A stretch of DNA of 64,000 nt from Pseudoxanthomonas wuyuanensis. Its GTDB lineage: Bacteria > Pseudomonadota > Gammaproteobacteria > Xanthomonadales > Xanthomonadaceae. Made by a program: the position numbers and the translations under genes. The stretch lies in the NCBI RefSeq assembly GCF_900215535.1, contig NZ_OCND01000005.1:296749-360748 (forward strand), read 5' to 3'. Of the stretch, positions 1 through 8,677 are shown one piece after another (positions within the stretch are counted from its first letter, which is position 1; every line of letters begins with the position of its first letter). The notes beneath the pieces were generated by a model. That model worked only from the letters and a program-made list of their open reading frames with translations. It ran no database searches and was not told where the DNA came from.

Positions 1-200
1 TAGCCGTAGTAGCCATAGCCGGACCCGATATAGATGCTGGTGCCGGGGTAGCCATAGCCGCCGTAGTAGGGGCCGTAATACTCGGTCGTCGGACGACCGT
101 GGTAGTAACCGCCAGGCGCGCTGCCGCCGGCGTAGTCATAGGTCGCGCAACCGCTCAGGGCGGTGGCGAACACGGCGGCCAGCAGGACTTTCTTGTTCAT
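1..200 (-). CDS. Small Gly/Tyr-rich lipoprotein (C-terminus cut by window edge)
   Basis: The visible 66 residues begin with a basic N-terminus and a hydrophobic stretch ending in a lipobox (LSGC, Cys at residue 18), so the product should be lipidated and membrane-anchored. The mature part is rich in Gly and Tyr (repeated YYG/GYG motifs), a composition seen in small outer-membrane lipoproteins of xanthomonads. The ATG at 200 is chosen because it directly precedes the signal peptide. The gene diverges from the dehydratase at 378, with 177 bp between them. The gene runs off the left edge and its function is not known. Confidence 0.7.
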   Translation of the reverse strand, partial: MNKKVLLAAVFATALSGCATYDYAGGSAPGGYYHGRPTTEYYGPYYGGYGYPGTSIYIGSGYGYYG

Positions 201-377
201 GGCGGTAGCTACCCCCTGTTTTCAAAGCCCTTGCAGCATCGGCCCCGGGCATTGAATCCGTGCTTAACCTCCCCGGCCCGGAAAAACCCGCTCAGGCCGC
301 GGCCAGTCTGGCCTTCCGGCAACCGACCGGGCACCGCGACACCGGGCAGACGGCGTCGCATGCGTTAACCTTTTGCT

Positions 378-1337
378 ATGCCCCTGCCCCTGCCTGTCTT
401 CGACGACATCCTGGCCGCCGCTGCGCGCATCGCGCCGCACGCCCAGGCCACCCCGGTGCTGCGTTCGCGGACGCTGGATGCGCTGGCCGGCTGCCGGCTG
501 CATTTCAAGGCCGAACCGCTGCAACGCGGTGGCGCGTTCAAGTTCCGCGGCGCCTGCAACGCGGTCTGGGCGCTGCCCGAAGCCGAAGCCGGCAACGGCG
601 TGGTCACGCATTCCTCGGGCAATCACGGCGCCGCGCTGGCGCTGGCCGCCAGTACCCGCGGCATCGCCTGCCATGTCGTGGCGCCGGAAGGCGCCGTAGC
701 GGCGAAACTGGCGTCGATTCAGCGCTATGGCGCGACGCTGCACCGCTGCGCCGCCACCATCGCCGCGCGCGAACAGGCCTGCGCAGAGGTGCAACGGCAG
801 ACCGGCGCCACGCTGGTGCACCCGTACACCGACTTTCATGTCATTGCCGGCCAGGGCACCGCGGCGCTGGAACTGTTCAACGGCGCCGGTCCGCTGGACG
901 CGCTGGTGGCCCCGGTGGGCGGTGGCGGCCTGCTGGCCGGCAGCGCGATTGCCGCAGCGGCACTGGCGCCGGATTGCCGGGTGCATGGCGCCGAACCGTC
1001 CGGCGCGGCCGATACCGCGCGTTCGCTGGCCACGGGCACGCGCCAGCCCGATTTCACCCCCGATACGATCTGCGACGGCCTGCGCGGCACGCTGGGCGAA
1101 CCGAATTTCCGCGTGCTGCAAGCGCATGCGGTCGAGGTATCGGTGGTCGACGACACCGATACCATCGCCGCGATGCGGCTGATCTGGCAATGCCTGAAGC
1201 TGCTGGTGGAGCCGTCCTCGGCAATTGCGCTGGCCGCGGTCCTGGCGCAGCGCGAGCGCTTCGCCGGACAGCGGGTCGGCGTCATCCTGTCCGGCGGCAA
1301 TGTCGATCTCGATGCCCTGCCGTGGAGCCGCGCGTGA
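378..1337 (+). CDS. PLP-dependent serine/threonine dehydratase-like enzyme
   Basis: The 319-residue protein is a fold-type II PLP enzyme of the threonine dehydratase / serine racemase family. It has the Schiff-base lysine motif GAFKFRGA (Lys55), the substrate loop SSGNHG, the glycine-rich phosphate loop GGGGLLAG and the closing SGGNVDL motif. There is no C-terminal ACT regulatory domain, so it resembles the catabolic, short forms rather than biosynthetic IlvA. It probably deaminates L-threonine or L-serine to a 2-oxoacid plus ammonia, or racemises serine; the sequence does not separate these. The stop overlaps the GTG start of the next gene, so the two are likely translationally coupled. Confidence 0.85.
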   Translation: MPLPLPVFDDILAAAARIAPHAQATPVLRSRTLDALAGCRLHFKAEPLQRGGAFKFRGACNAVWALPEAEAGNGVVTHSSGNHGAALALAASTRGIACHVVAPEGAVAAKLASIQRYGATLHRCAATIAAREQACAEVQRQTGATLVHPYTDFHVIAGQGTAALELFNGAGPLDALVAPVGGGGLLAGSAIAAAALAPDCRVHGAEPSGAADTARSLATGTRQPDFTPDTICDGLRGTLGEPNFRVLQAHAVEVSVVDDTDTIAAMRLIWQCLKLLVEPSSAIALAAVLAQRERFAGQRVGVILSGGNVDLDALPWSRA

Positions 1338-1948
1338 GCACGGCGCGGCGGCGGCGCAAGGCCGGGCTGGGACGCTGGCTGTGGCGCCTGCTGCTGTTGA
1401 TACTGCTATGGCTGGCCGGCGTGGCCGGCTACATCAGCCTGGTCGGCCAGCGCGACCAGGCCGCGCCGGCCGATGTGATCATCGTGCTTGGCGCCGCCGC
1501 CTACGATGCCAAGCCCTCGCCGGTATTCGAGGAGCGCCTGCGCCATGGCATCGACCTGTACAAGCGCGGGTTGGCGCCGAGGATCATCTTCACCGGCGGC
1601 TATGGCGGCGCCGCTGCGCGCTTTTCCGAATCGCAGGTCGGCCGCCGCTATGCGTTGCGGCAGGGCGTGCCGGACGAGGCGATCCTGATCGAATCGGTTT
1701 CGCGCAACACCCGCGACAACCTGCGCCAGGCCGCGCTGCTGATGCAGACCCACGATCTGCACCGTGCCATCATCGTCAGCGACCCGCTGCACATGGCCCG
1801 CGCGCTGCGCGTCGGCCGCGAAGTGGGCATCGACGCGCTGGGCTCGCCCACCCCCACCAGCCGTTTCCGCACATTCGCCACCCGCTGGCGCTTCCTGCTG
1901 GCGGAGATGTACTTCTTCCATCGCGACCGCTTTGCCGAACCTCGCTGA
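1334..1948 (+). CDS. DUF218 (YdcF/SanA/ElyC-like) membrane protein
   Basis: The 204-residue protein has an arginine-rich N-terminus, one membrane segment (about residues 15-35) and a DUF218 domain beginning with ADVIIVLGAA, followed by the motifs IIFTGG, S.NT..N and the late VSDPLHM.RA. The family includes ElyC and SanA, linked in E. coli to envelope integrity and lipid-carrier metabolism; the biochemical activity is unsettled. The GTG at 1334 is chosen because it overlaps the upstream stop (GTGA) and leaves a complete membrane anchor. The reading frame stays open far upstream, but that part is antisense-like and lacks signal features. Confidence 0.82.
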   Translation: MSTARRRRKAGLGRWLWRLLLLILLWLAGVAGYISLVGQRDQAAPADVIIVLGAAAYDAKPSPVFEERLRHGIDLYKRGLAPRIIFTGGYGGAAARFSESQVGRRYALRQGVPDEAILIESVSRNTRDNLRQAALLMQTHDLHRAIIVSDPLHMARALRVGREVGIDALGSPTPTSRFRTFATRWRFLLAEMYFFHRDRFAEPR

Positions 1949-1997
1949 GTCCGGCGCGGGTATGATGATCGGTTCCTGCCAGACCCGAGCCACGACA

Positions 1998-2435
1998 ATG
2001 AAGATCGACGGCAACCGCAAACAGGACCGCACCACCGAGCTGGTGCTGACCTACTACGCCGCGTTCAACCGCGGCAACTGGGACGGCATGCTGGCGCTGC
2101 TGAGCGACGACGTGGCCCACGATCTGAACCAGGGCGCGCGCGAGGTGGGGCGCGAGGCCTTTGCCGCGTTCCTGCAACGGATGAACGCCAGCTACAGCGA
2201 ACAGTTGCGCGACATCGTGGTGCTGGCGTCGCTGGACGGCAACCGCGCCGCTGCCGAATACGTCGTGCATGGCCAGTACCGGCACACCGACGAAGGCCTG
2301 CCGCCGGCCAACGGCCAGCGCTATGTGCTGCCCGGCGGCGCGTTCTTCGAGATCCGCGACGACCGCATCGCACGGGTGAGCAACTACTACAACCTGCAGG
2401 ACTGGTTGCGCCAGGTGGCGCCCGATAACTCTTGA
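1998..2435 (+). CDS. SnoaL/NTF2-like ketosteroid isomerase-related protein
   Basis: The 145-residue protein has the pattern of the SnoaL-like NTF2 fold: an opening helix (LVLTYYAAFNRGNWDGMLALL), a DDVAHDLNQG segment, and closing beta strands ending in FEIRDDRIARVSNYYN. Homologues are annotated as ketosteroid isomerase-related proteins without known substrates. The ATG at 1998 gives a protein that starts just before the first helix; an in-frame ATG at 1962 would add 12 residues. No strong ribosome-binding site is visible for either start. It converges with bioC, with about 60 bp between the stops. Confidence 0.75.
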   Translation: MKIDGNRKQDRTTELVLTYYAAFNRGNWDGMLALLSDDVAHDLNQGAREVGREAFAAFLQRMNASYSEQLRDIVVLASLDGNRAAAEYVVHGQYRHTDEGLPPANGQRYVLPGGAFFEIRDDRIARVSNYYNLQDWLRQVAPDNS

Positions 2436-2496
2436 GCACGCGCCGGGCATAACGAGCCGCAGCGAGTGGGGAAGGTGAACCGCGACGCTTGCCGCG

Positions 2497-3381
2497 TCAT
2501 TCCGCCCGGCGCCGGATCGGAATCGACGACAACGGCACCGCGGCGATTTCCTCGCCCTGCCCGCGGATCGGCGCGCCCGGCGGCGGCGCCCAGGCGTGGG
2601 CATAGATGACTTCCCAGGTGCTGGGCAGCCTGCCGTCGGCGCCGCGGAACGTTTCGTAGGCCGCGGTGGCGGCGGCAAAACGCGCGCGTCCGGTCAGCGT
2701 ATGCCGGCGGTTGTGCAGCGCGTTGGTCGCACCCATCGCACGCAGCTCGCGCATCAGCGCCGGCAGATCGTCATAGGTCAAGGTGAAACGATCGCGGTCC
2801 AGCACCGGGTCGCGGAAGCCGGACATCATCAGCGCATCGCCGAACTGGGCGATGGGCGCGAACGGACTGACGTGGGGCACGGCATCGGCCTGGGCGAAGG
2901 ACTCGCGCAGTTCGTGCAGCGTCTCCGGACCGAAGGTGGAGCACAGCAACAGCCCGCCCGGCTTCAGCACGCGGCGGAAGCCGGCGAACACCGCCGGTAG
3001 ATCCTCGACCCACTGCAGGCACAGGTTGGTGAACAGCACATCGGCGCTGGCCTCGGCCAGCGGCAGCGCGCGCGCGTCGGCGCAGACGCGCGCGAACGGC
3101 TTCCACCAGCCGGCCTGCTTCTTCGCCTGGCGCAGCATCGGCAGCGCCAGATCCAGCGCGATCACCTGCGCGCGCGGCCAGCGCTTGCGCATCGCCGCGG
3201 CTGCATGCGCCGGGCCGCTGCCGACATCCAGCAACACCTGCGGCACGCGCTCGCCCAGATAGTCCAGCGATTCCAGCAGGCGTTTTTCGACCTCGTGCTG
3301 CAACGCCGCCGCCGCGTCGTAGCTGCCGGCGGAACGCGAAAAAGCGCGGCGGATATGGCGTTGGTCGAAGGTACGGGTCAT
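2497..3381 (-). CDS. bioC: Malonyl-ACP O-methyltransferase BioC
   Basis: BioC methylates malonyl-ACP with S-adenosylmethionine so that fatty-acid enzymes can build the pimeloyl chain of biotin. The 294-residue protein shows a class I methyltransferase fold: SAM motif I LLDVGSGPA near residue 50, the acidic residue of motif II in ALDLALPML, and the LCLQWVEDLPAVF segment typical of BioC. The arginine-rich start (FDQRHIRRAFSRSA.SYD) is also characteristic of the family. The ATG at 3381 is chosen because the frame upstream reads through a REP element. It is last in the minus-strand biotin cluster, separated from bioH by that REP pair. The bioC-BioH pairing is the E. coli-type pimeloyl route. Confidence 0.93.
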   Translation of the reverse strand: MTRTFDQRHIRRAFSRSAGSYDAAAALQHEVEKRLLESLDYLGERVPQVLLDVGSGPAHAAAAMRKRWPRAQVIALDLALPMLRQAKKQAGWWKPFARVCADARALPLAEASADVLFTNLCLQWVEDLPAVFAGFRRVLKPGGLLLCSTFGPETLHELRESFAQADAVPHVSPFAPIAQFGDALMMSGFRDPVLDRDRFTLTYDDLPALMRELRAMGATNALHNRRHTLTGRARFAAATAAYETFRGADGRLPSTWEVIYAHAWAPPPGAPIRGQGEEIAAVPLSSIPIRRRAE

Positions 3382-3406
3382 TGGCGGAATAGTTCTGGAA
3401 CTGTCA

Positions 3407-3542
3407 TGTAGGAGCGACGTGAGTCGCGATGGCGCCGCGCGAAGCACGCAGCGTGCGCGATGACGAGCGCGCCGCAGCGCGTCCGGATGGAAAATGGTCA
3501 GGCTTTCACCACTAATCAGTCGCGACTCACGTCGCTCCCACA
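3407..3542. repeat. Inverted pair of GTAG-type REP sequences (bioH-bioC gap)
   Basis: The left arm at 3407-3430 (starts TGTAGGAGCGACGTGAGTCG) and the right arm at 3519-3542 are inverted copies of the same sequence, with about 88 bp between them. The same element occurs as inverted pairs at 39999-40068 and 55081-55152. The GTAG start, imperfect internal palindrome and head-to-head pairing are the marks of RAYT-mobilised REP/BIME elements known from Stenotrophomonas and relatives. The right arm runs into the 3' end of bioH and supplies its stop codon. Confidence 0.85.
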
Positions 3543-4309
3543 GCAGGGATCTGGAGATTGTGCATGAACTTTTGCACTTCCTGCGCCACCTGGTCGGCAT
3601 GGCCCAGGAACGGCGCGTGGCCGCCACTGGCGATGTCCAGGTAGCGGCTTTGCGGCGCCAGCGCAGCGGCTTCGCGCATGCCGGCCGGCGGCACCAGCCG
3701 GTCGCGGCGGCCGGAAATCCACAGGCTGGGCACCGACAACGCCGGCAGCGCAGCGCGCAGATCGCTTTGTTCCAGCAGTCCCAGCCCCTGCTGCAAGGCG
3801 ACCGGCGCCGGCTCGCCGCGGGCATACAGCGTCTGCTTCAACGTGCGCAGTTCGGCGCGTGCGTGTTCCGAGCCGATGGTGTCCAACGCCAGGAAGCGTT
3901 CCAGCGTGCCGCGATAGTCCTGCTGCAGTTCGCTGCCGAACTGCGAGAACACCGCCGGCTCGACCGCGTGAGTCCAATCCTGGCCGCGGACGAAGCGCGG
4001 CGTGGCCGCAATCATCGCCAGTCCGCGCACCTGCGGCGACAGCGCGGCGGCCTGCAACGCGAACAGGCCGCCCAGCGACCAGGCCAGCCAGACCGCCGGC
4101 GGCGTGCGCGCCAGGATTTCGTTTGCGGCCGGCTCCAGCGCCAGCGGTATTCCGGCGTCGCGACTGCGACCATGGCCGGGCAAGTCGACCAGATGCAGTT
4201 GATGATGCGCCGACAGCCGTTCGACCAGCGGGGCGAACACCCCGCCATGCAACGCCCAACCGTGGATCAGCACCAGCGGCGGGCCGCTGCCTGTGACTTC
4301 GATATGCAT
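3527..4309 (-). CDS. bioH: Pimeloyl-ACP methyl ester carboxylesterase BioH
   Basis: BioH is an alpha/beta hydrolase that removes the methyl group from pimeloyl-ACP methyl ester, ending the BioC-initiated cycle. The 260-residue protein has the oxyanion segment LIHGWALHGG, the nucleophile elbow AWSLGG (Ser78), the acid in SGRRDRLVP and the catalytic His in GGHAPFLGH near the C-terminus. The last residues (about VGAT and the TGA) are encoded by the right arm of a REP element, so the original C-terminus may have been replaced. Upstream is the small DUF7079-like gene, about 96 bp away. Confidence 0.93.
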   Translation of the reverse strand: MHIEVTGSGPPLVLIHGWALHGGVFAPLVERLSAHHQLHLVDLPGHGRSRDAGIPLALEPAANEILARTPPAVWLAWSLGGLFALQAAALSPQVRGLAMIAATPRFVRGQDWTHAVEPAVFSQFGSELQQDYRGTLERFLALDTIGSEHARAELRTLKQTLYARGEPAPVALQQGLGLLEQSDLRAALPALSVPSLWISGRRDRLVPPAGMREAAALAPQSRYLDIASGGHAPFLGHADQVAQEVQKFMHNLQIPAVGAT

Positions 4310-4405
4310 GGCGCTATTGTCGCCGATCCGCCGCGCGGCGTCGGCGGCAACGCCCTCATGCGGGGCGGACAGGCGCCGCCTGGGCGGCGCACCGGCGGCG
4401 CGGCG

Positions 4406-4777
4406 CTACCCGGCCCCGCGCTCGCGCTGGATCAACGGCGCCAGGATCCTCCACTGCTGCCGCGGGTAGCCGCAGAACAGGCAGCCGAACGGCCGCCGCC
4501 AACGCGGCCGCGCCAGCCGGCGGACGATCCGGTCGGCCAGCCAGCCGGGGTCGAATCCGGCCCACTCGCCGGCCACGCCGGACAGGTTGTAGCGCAGCGC
4601 CGGATGCACTTCATCGCGCAGGATCCGCCACAGCACGTCCAGCGAATACGGCGACTGCGCAAGCACGCGTGCGACGCGCGCGTGGAGCGCGTCGACATCG
4701 GTGTCCAGATAGAGATCCGACAGCGCCTGCCAGACTGGTCGCCGGACCAGCAGTTGCTCGGCGCCGGGTGCGGTCAC
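4406..4777 (-). CDS. Small conserved hypothetical (DUF7079-like) in bio cluster
   Basis: The 123-residue protein starts [10 protein letters not shown] and carries [26 protein letters not shown], close to the W.ALS.LFLDTE pattern of DUF7079 proteins as I recall that family. Near the C-terminus is a possible Cys pair region ([13 protein letters not shown]). No signal peptide or membrane segment is seen. The GTG at 4777 is chosen because it overlaps the bioF stop (GTGA), implying translational coupling to bioF. Its place inside a biotin operon suggests co-regulation, but no biotin role can be read from the sequence. Confidence 0.7.
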   Translation of the reverse strand: MTAPGAEQLLVRRPVWQALSDLYLDTDVDALHARVARVLAQSPYSLDVLWRILRDEVHPALRYNLSGVAGEWAGFDPGWLADRIVRRLARPRWRRPFGCLFCGYPRQQWRILAPLIQRERGAG

Positions 4778-5970
4778 GCCACCGCGCGGATACGCTGCAC
4801 CGCGTCCCAGGAGCGCGCCAGCACTTCGACCAGCGCATCGACTTCCTGCGCCGAATGCAGCGCCGACAGCGTCACCCGCAGCCGCGCCTTGCCTTCGGGC
4901 ACGGACGGCGGACGAATGGCCGGAACCAGGAAACCGGCGCTTTCCAGCGCCGACGACAGCGCCAGCGCGTTGGTGTCCTCGCCGCACAGCACCGGCTGGA
5001 TCGGCGATTCGGACGCCATCAGTTCCAGGCCCCGGCGCTGGGCCGCACCGCGGAAGCGCTCGACCAGTTCCATCAGCTTTTCGCGGCGCCATTGATCGCG
5101 CCGCGCGTGTTTGACGGCCACGCGGGTGGCTGCGGCCTGTGCCGGCGGCAGCGCGGTGGTGTAGATGTACGGCCGCGCGGTTTCGGACAGGTGCTGGATC
5201 AGATCCTCATTGCCCACCACGACCGCACCATAGCCGCCCAGCGCCTTGCCCAGCGTGATCAGTTGCAGCGGCACATCGGCCGCGCTCATCCGCGCTTCGG
5301 CCACGCTGCCGCGGCCTTCCGGCCCGCGCACGCCGATGCCGTGCGCATCGTCGACGTAGAACAGCGCCTGCTGCATGCGCGCCACCAGGCTCAGCGCGCG
5401 CAGCGGCGCCACGTCGCCGTCCATGCTGAAGACGCCGTCAGTGGCCAGCATCGCTGCGCCCTCGGGGGCCTGCTTGAGCTGGCGCAGCGCGCCTTCCGGG
5501 TCCAGGTGCGGGTAGCGGCGCAGCTTGCAGCCGGCCAGGCGGGTGGCGTCGATCAGGCTGGCGTGATTGAGCCGGTCCTGCACGCAGACGTCGCCGTCTT
5601 CCAGCAGCGCCTGCTGCACGGCCAGGTTGGCCAGGAAACCGCTGCCGAACAGCAGCGCCCGCGGGTATTCCAACCATTGGGCAATGTCGCGCTCCAGCGC
5701 ATCGTGCACCGCATAGTGGCCGCTGACCAGGTGCGAGGCGCCGGCGCCGGCGCCATCGCGCGCGGCGCTGTCCTGCAGCGCGTTGATCACTTCGAACTGC
5801 TGGGCCAGGCCCAGGTAGTCGTTGCCGCTGAATTCGGTCAGCCAGCGGCCGTTGACCTCGACCCGCACGCCGTCGCGGCGGCCGATGCTGCGGCGAACGC
5901 GCGCGCGGCCCTGGGCGATGCGTTGCTTGCGCGCGGCCAGGAGGCGTTGCTGGATGTCGGGACGGGTCAT
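4774..5970 (-). CDS. bioF: 8-amino-7-oxononanoate synthase BioF
   Basis: BioF condenses pimeloyl-ACP or pimeloyl-CoA with L-alanine, releasing CO2, to give 8-amino-7-oxononanoate. The 398-residue protein is an alpha-oxoamine synthase (PLP fold type I): [10 protein letters not shown] near the N-terminus, SHLVSGHY, the PLP ring-binding DDAHGIG, and the lysine motif [10 protein letters not shown]. Length is normal for the family. It follows bioB on the same strand, but the 287-bp gap holds a hairpin-forming repeat, and its stop overlaps the DUF7079-like gene. bioA and bioD are not in the window. Confidence 0.95.
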   Translation of the reverse strand: MTRPDIQQRLLAARKQRIAQGRARVRRSIGRRDGVRVEVNGRWLTEFSGNDYLGLAQQFEVINALQDSAARDGAGAGASHLVSGHYAVHDALERDIAQWLEYPRALLFGSGFLANLAVQQALLEDGDVCVQDRLNHASLIDATRLAGCKLRRYPHLDPEGALRQLKQAPEGAAMLATDGVFSMDGDVAPLRALSLVARMQQALFYVDDAHGIGVRGPEGRGSVAEARMSAADVPLQLITLGKALGGYGAVVVGNEDLIQHLSETARPYIYTTALPPAQAAATRVAVKHARRDQWRREKLMELVERFRGAAQRRGLELMASESPIQPVLCGEDTNALALSSALESAGFLVPAIRPPSVPEGKARLRVTLSALHSAQEVDALVEVLARSWDAVQRIRAVA

Positions 5971-6077
5971 GGGAACGGATGCCTGGGCTGCAGGGGTGGG
6001 GATCGATCAGGCTGCATACCGGCAGGCACCAACGCGGACAGCGGCGCCGAGGCCATTGCGCCGATGCGCAGGCCTCG

Positions 6078-6219
6078 GAACCTGTTCAAAGTCTGTCGCG
6101 AGCGCAGCCATACGGTGCGTGGCGGAGCGCAGAAAGCGCAGTGTACGTCCAGGTACATGAGCATTTCGAGCACCGCACGCGCGCCATATGGCAAGCGCAG
6201 CAAGACTTTGAACAGGTTC
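6078..6219. repeat. Hairpin-forming (MITE-like) repeat between bioB and bioF
   Basis: Two 17-nt arms, 6078-6094 (GAACCTGTTCAAAGTCT) and its exact reverse complement at 6203-6219, enclose about 108 bp. Inside the arms the symmetry continues imperfectly (GCGC AGCCATACGG on the left against CCATATGGCAAGCGC on the right), so the whole block could fold as one long hairpin. It carries no gene. A related but degenerate AACCTG...CAGGTT pair is seen at 19354-19407 beside arr, which suggests a dispersed family. Whether it is mobile or a transcript-processing signal in the bio operon cannot be decided here. Confidence 0.6.
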
Positions 6220-6257
6220 TTATGTTCGCTGTCCCAGCCCCCTGTCTACAACCCCGA

Positions 6258-7331
6258 CTACGCCGCCCGTCCGCACAGCGGCGCGGGTTCGGTGATGTCA
6301 GCGTGCACCGTACCGCTGCCGGGTCCGTCGTTTCTGTGACCGTCGTGCATGTTTTCCATCTGCACCGGCATCGGCCGCAGGCCCAGCCGGGCAAACAGCG
6401 CCTGGTCGCGCTCGACGTCGGGGTTGCCGGTGGTCAGCAGCTTCTCGCCGTAGAAAATCGAATTGGCCCCGGCCAGGAAACACAGCGCCTGCAGCTCGTC
6501 GCTCATGCTTTCGCGGCCGGCCGACAGCCGCACCATCGAGCGCGGCATGGCGATGCGCGCCACCGCAATGGTGCGGACGAACTCGAACGGGTCCAGCTCT
6601 GCGGTGCCGTGCAGCGGCGTGCCGGCCACCTGCACCAGCCGGTTGATCGGCACCGAATCCGGATGCGCCGGCAGGTTGGCCAGCGCCTGCAGCAGGCCGG
6701 CGCGCTGTTCGCGCGATTCGCCCATGCCGACGATGCCGCCGCAGCAGGTCTTCATGCCGGCGTCGCGAACGTGTTCCAGCGTGTCCAGCCGGTCCTGGTA
6801 GTCGCGGGTGTGGATGATGTCGCCGTAGAAGTCCGGCGCGGTATCCAGGTTGTGGTTGTAGTAGTCCAGCCCGGCATCCTTCAGCGCGTGGGCGTGATCG
6901 GCCTTCAGCATGCCCAGGGTGGCGCAGGTTTCCAGGCCCAGCGCCTTCACTTCGCGGATCATTTCGGCCACCTTGGGGATGTCGCGGTCCTTGGGGCTGC
7001 GCCAGGCCGCGCCCATGCAGAAGCGCGAGGCGCCGGCGGCCTTGGCCTGGCGGGCTTTTTCCAGCACCGCCGCGGTGTCCATCAACTTCTGCGCCTGCAC
7101 GCCGGTGTCGTAGCGCTGCGCCTGCGGGCAATAGGCGCAGTCCTCCGGGCAGCCGCCGGTCTTGACCGACAGCAGCGTGGACACCTGCACCTGCGCCGGG
7201 TCGAAGTGCTGGCGGTGGACGCTGGCGGCGCGGTGCAGCAGTTCGGGCAACGGCAGCTCGAACAGCGCCAGCAGTTCGCCGCGCTGCCAGTCGTGGCGGA
7301 GGTCGGAAGAAACGGGGGCTGGGGCGGACAT
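6258..7331 (-). CDS. bioB: Biotin synthase BioB
   Basis: BioB inserts sulfur into dethiobiotin by radical-SAM chemistry. The 357-residue protein has the radical-SAM cluster motif [10 protein letters not shown], the FCMGAAWR segment, TLGML, YNHNLDT, and the conserved CC of [14 protein letters not shown] that helps bind the second iron-sulfur cluster. The C-terminus keeps [11 protein letters not shown] as in other BioB proteins. The ATG at 7331 ([15 protein letters not shown]) is preferred; longer frames run into the operator region. It is the first gene of the minus-strand biotin cluster, with a promoter and BirA-type operator immediately upstream. Confidence 0.96.
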   Translation of the reverse strand: MSAPAPVSSDLRHDWQRGELLALFELPLPELLHRAASVHRQHFDPAQVQVSTLLSVKTGGCPEDCAYCPQAQRYDTGVQAQKLMDTAAVLEKARQAKAAGASRFCMGAAWRSPKDRDIPKVAEMIREVKALGLETCATLGMLKADHAHALKDAGLDYYNHNLDTAPDFYGDIIHTRDYQDRLDTLEHVRDAGMKTCCGGIVGMGESREQRAGLLQALANLPAHPDSVPINRLVQVAGTPLHGTAELDPFEFVRTIAVARIAMPRSMVRLSAGRESMSDELQALCFLAGANSIFYGEKLLTTGNPDVERDQALFARLGLRPMPVQMENMHDGHRNDGPGSGTVHADITEPAPLCGRAA

Positions 7332-7359
7332 CGCGGGCTCGCGGCGGTAAAGTCCGGGA

Positions 7360-7388
7360 AGTCTGGAAACCGGAAGCAAGACTGTCAA
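7360..7388 (-). promoter_or_regulatory. Predicted bioB promoter
   Basis: On the minus strand a perfect -35 hexamer TTGACA (7383-7388) is followed after 17 nt by CAGACT (7360-7365) as -10, about 30 bp before the bioB start codon. The -35 lies inside one half-site of the BirA-type palindrome, so repressor binding would block RNA polymerase. Confidence 0.6.
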
Positions 7389-7415
7389 CCGCATGGATGC
7401 TTTCAAAGTTGACAA
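7382..7415. promoter_or_regulatory. BirA-type biotin operator
   Basis: The half-sites CTGTCAACC (7382-7390) and AGTTGACAA (7407-7415) are inverted and separated by 16 bp. This closely matches the bacterial BirA operator pattern TTGTnAACC-N14-16-GGTTnACAA. It lies between bioB and comF, covers the bioB -35 element, and includes the comF start codon at 7393. Confidence 0.7.
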
Positions 7416-8097
7416 TTGGCTGGCCACTGCCCAGCGTTGGCTGTTCGCACCGCGCTGCCTGTTATGCGGCGAACGCGGCGCCAACGGCCGCGATTTGTGC
7501 GGCAACTGTACCGAAATGCTGCCCTGGAGCGGCGACGCTTGCCGCCATTGCGCCATCCCGCTGGCGGAATCCGGCGTGTGCGGCGCCTGCCTGCAAACGC
7601 CGCCGCCGGTCAGCCAGACCCATGCCGCCTTCGTCTACGGGTTTCCGCTGGACCGGCTGGTGCCGCGCTTCAAATTCCACCGCGACCTGGCTGCCGGCCG
7701 CTTGATGGCCGGGCTGATGGCGCAGGCGCTGGCCGCAGCGCCGCGGCCGCAGGCGCTGATGCCGGTGCCGCTGCATGCCGCACGGCTGCGCCAGCGCGGC
7801 TACGACCAGGCGCTGGAACTGGCCAAACCGCTGGCGCGCGCGCTTGCGTTGCCGCTGATGGCCGACGCCCTGTTGCGCACCCGCGCCACCGCCGCGCAAT
7901 CCGAACTCGATGCCGCCGCGCGCCGGCGCAACCTGCGTGGCGCGTTCGCCGTCCGTGCGCAGGCGCAGCTGCCCGATCACGTCGCCCTGATCGACGATGT
8001 GATGACCACCGGCGCCACCCTGCATGCGGCGGCCAAGGTTCTGCGCCGGGCCGGAGTGGCGCGGGTGGATGCCTGGGTCTGCGCGCGGGTGCCGTGA
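7393..8097 (+). CDS. comF: ComF-family phosphoribosyltransferase-like protein
   Basis: The 234-residue protein has an N-terminal zinc-finger-like region with paired cysteines (CLLCGE, LCGNC, CRHC, CGAC) and a type I phosphoribosyltransferase domain with the PRPP loop [13 protein letters not shown] near residue 200. ComF proteins are needed for DNA uptake during natural transformation in several bacteria, acting in the cytoplasm with the ComFA/PriA-type machinery. The start codon sits inside the BirA-type operator, and the bioB promoter faces the other way. Neighbourhood of comF and bioB is common in gammaproteobacteria (the bioH-gntX pair in E. coli is comparable). Confidence 0.9.
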   Translation: MDAFKVDNWLATAQRWLFAPRCLLCGERGANGRDLCGNCTEMLPWSGDACRHCAIPLAESGVCGACLQTPPPVSQTHAAFVYGFPLDRLVPRFKFHRDLAAGRLMAGLMAQALAAAPRPQALMPVPLHAARLRQRGYDQALELAKPLARALALPLMADALLRTRATAAQSELDAAARRRNLRGAFAVRAQAQLPDHVALIDDVMTTGATLHAAAKVLRRAGVARVDAWVCARVP

Positions 8098-8123
8098 CGC
8101 CTTTCGGAACAGGGGCCTGGCGG

Positions 8124-8642
8124 TCAGGGCTGCGCCGCAGGCTTGCGCTCAGGTTGCGGAATATCCGCCCTGGGCGCGCGCCCGGAACCGATGACCGCTT
8201 CGGCGCGCAGTTCCATCGGCGCATCGACCGAAAACAGCGCCGAGGTACCCACCGCCGTCCACGCCGGGTAGTGGTCCTTGAAGAACTCGCGGTGCACGCG
8301 CAGCACCGGCTCGATGCGCTCGCGGAATTCGGCGTGATCGCGGGCGACATGGAAGCTGGTCAGCTCGACCACATCCTCCAGCGTCGCCCCGGCTTGCTCC
8401 AGGTGCCGCTGCAACTGGTTGAACATCCAGCGGACCTTGGCCTCGTCGTTGTCGCCCTCTATGGCCGGGATGCCCGACACGATGACCCGGTCGCCGATCT
8501 TCACCACCGGGGAATAGTGGATGCCGTGATAGGAGCCTTCCCAGCCTGGCGGCGCCAGGTGCTCGCGCGAGGGCGGCGCCTCGCCCGCGAACGCCGGCAC
8601 GGCCAGCGCGGTGAAGACCAGCCAGCAGAGCAGTTTCTTCAT
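8124..8642 (-). CDS. Exported RidA/YjgF-family protein
   Basis: The 172-residue protein starts with a cleavable signal peptide (MKKLLCWLVFTALAVPAFAG) and continues into a RidA-like domain: VIVSGIPAIEGDNDEAKVRWMFNQL, ATLEDVVELTSFHV, and PAWTAVGTSALFSVDAPMELRAEAV. Cytoplasmic RidA hydrolyses reactive enamine/imine products of PLP enzymes; exported members have no established role. The arginine that positions substrate in true RidA proteins is not evident at the expected place, so deaminase activity is doubtful. It lies 35 bp after ubiA on the same strand. Confidence 0.8.
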   Translation of the reverse strand: MKKLLCWLVFTALAVPAFAGEAPPSREHLAPPGWEGSYHGIHYSPVVKIGDRVIVSGIPAIEGDNDEAKVRWMFNQLQRHLEQAGATLEDVVELTSFHVARDHAEFRERIEPVLRVHREFFKDHYPAWTAVGTSALFSVDAPMELRAEAVIGSGRAPRADIPQPERKPAAQP

Positions 8643-8677
8643 TGGGCAATCCTCGCAAGAAGTGGTGGGGACAGCCG

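Noticed and set aside
7332..7392. Riboswitch ahead of bioB
   Set aside because: The leader is only about 60 bp and the palindrome fits a protein operator; no known biotin riboswitch class applies.
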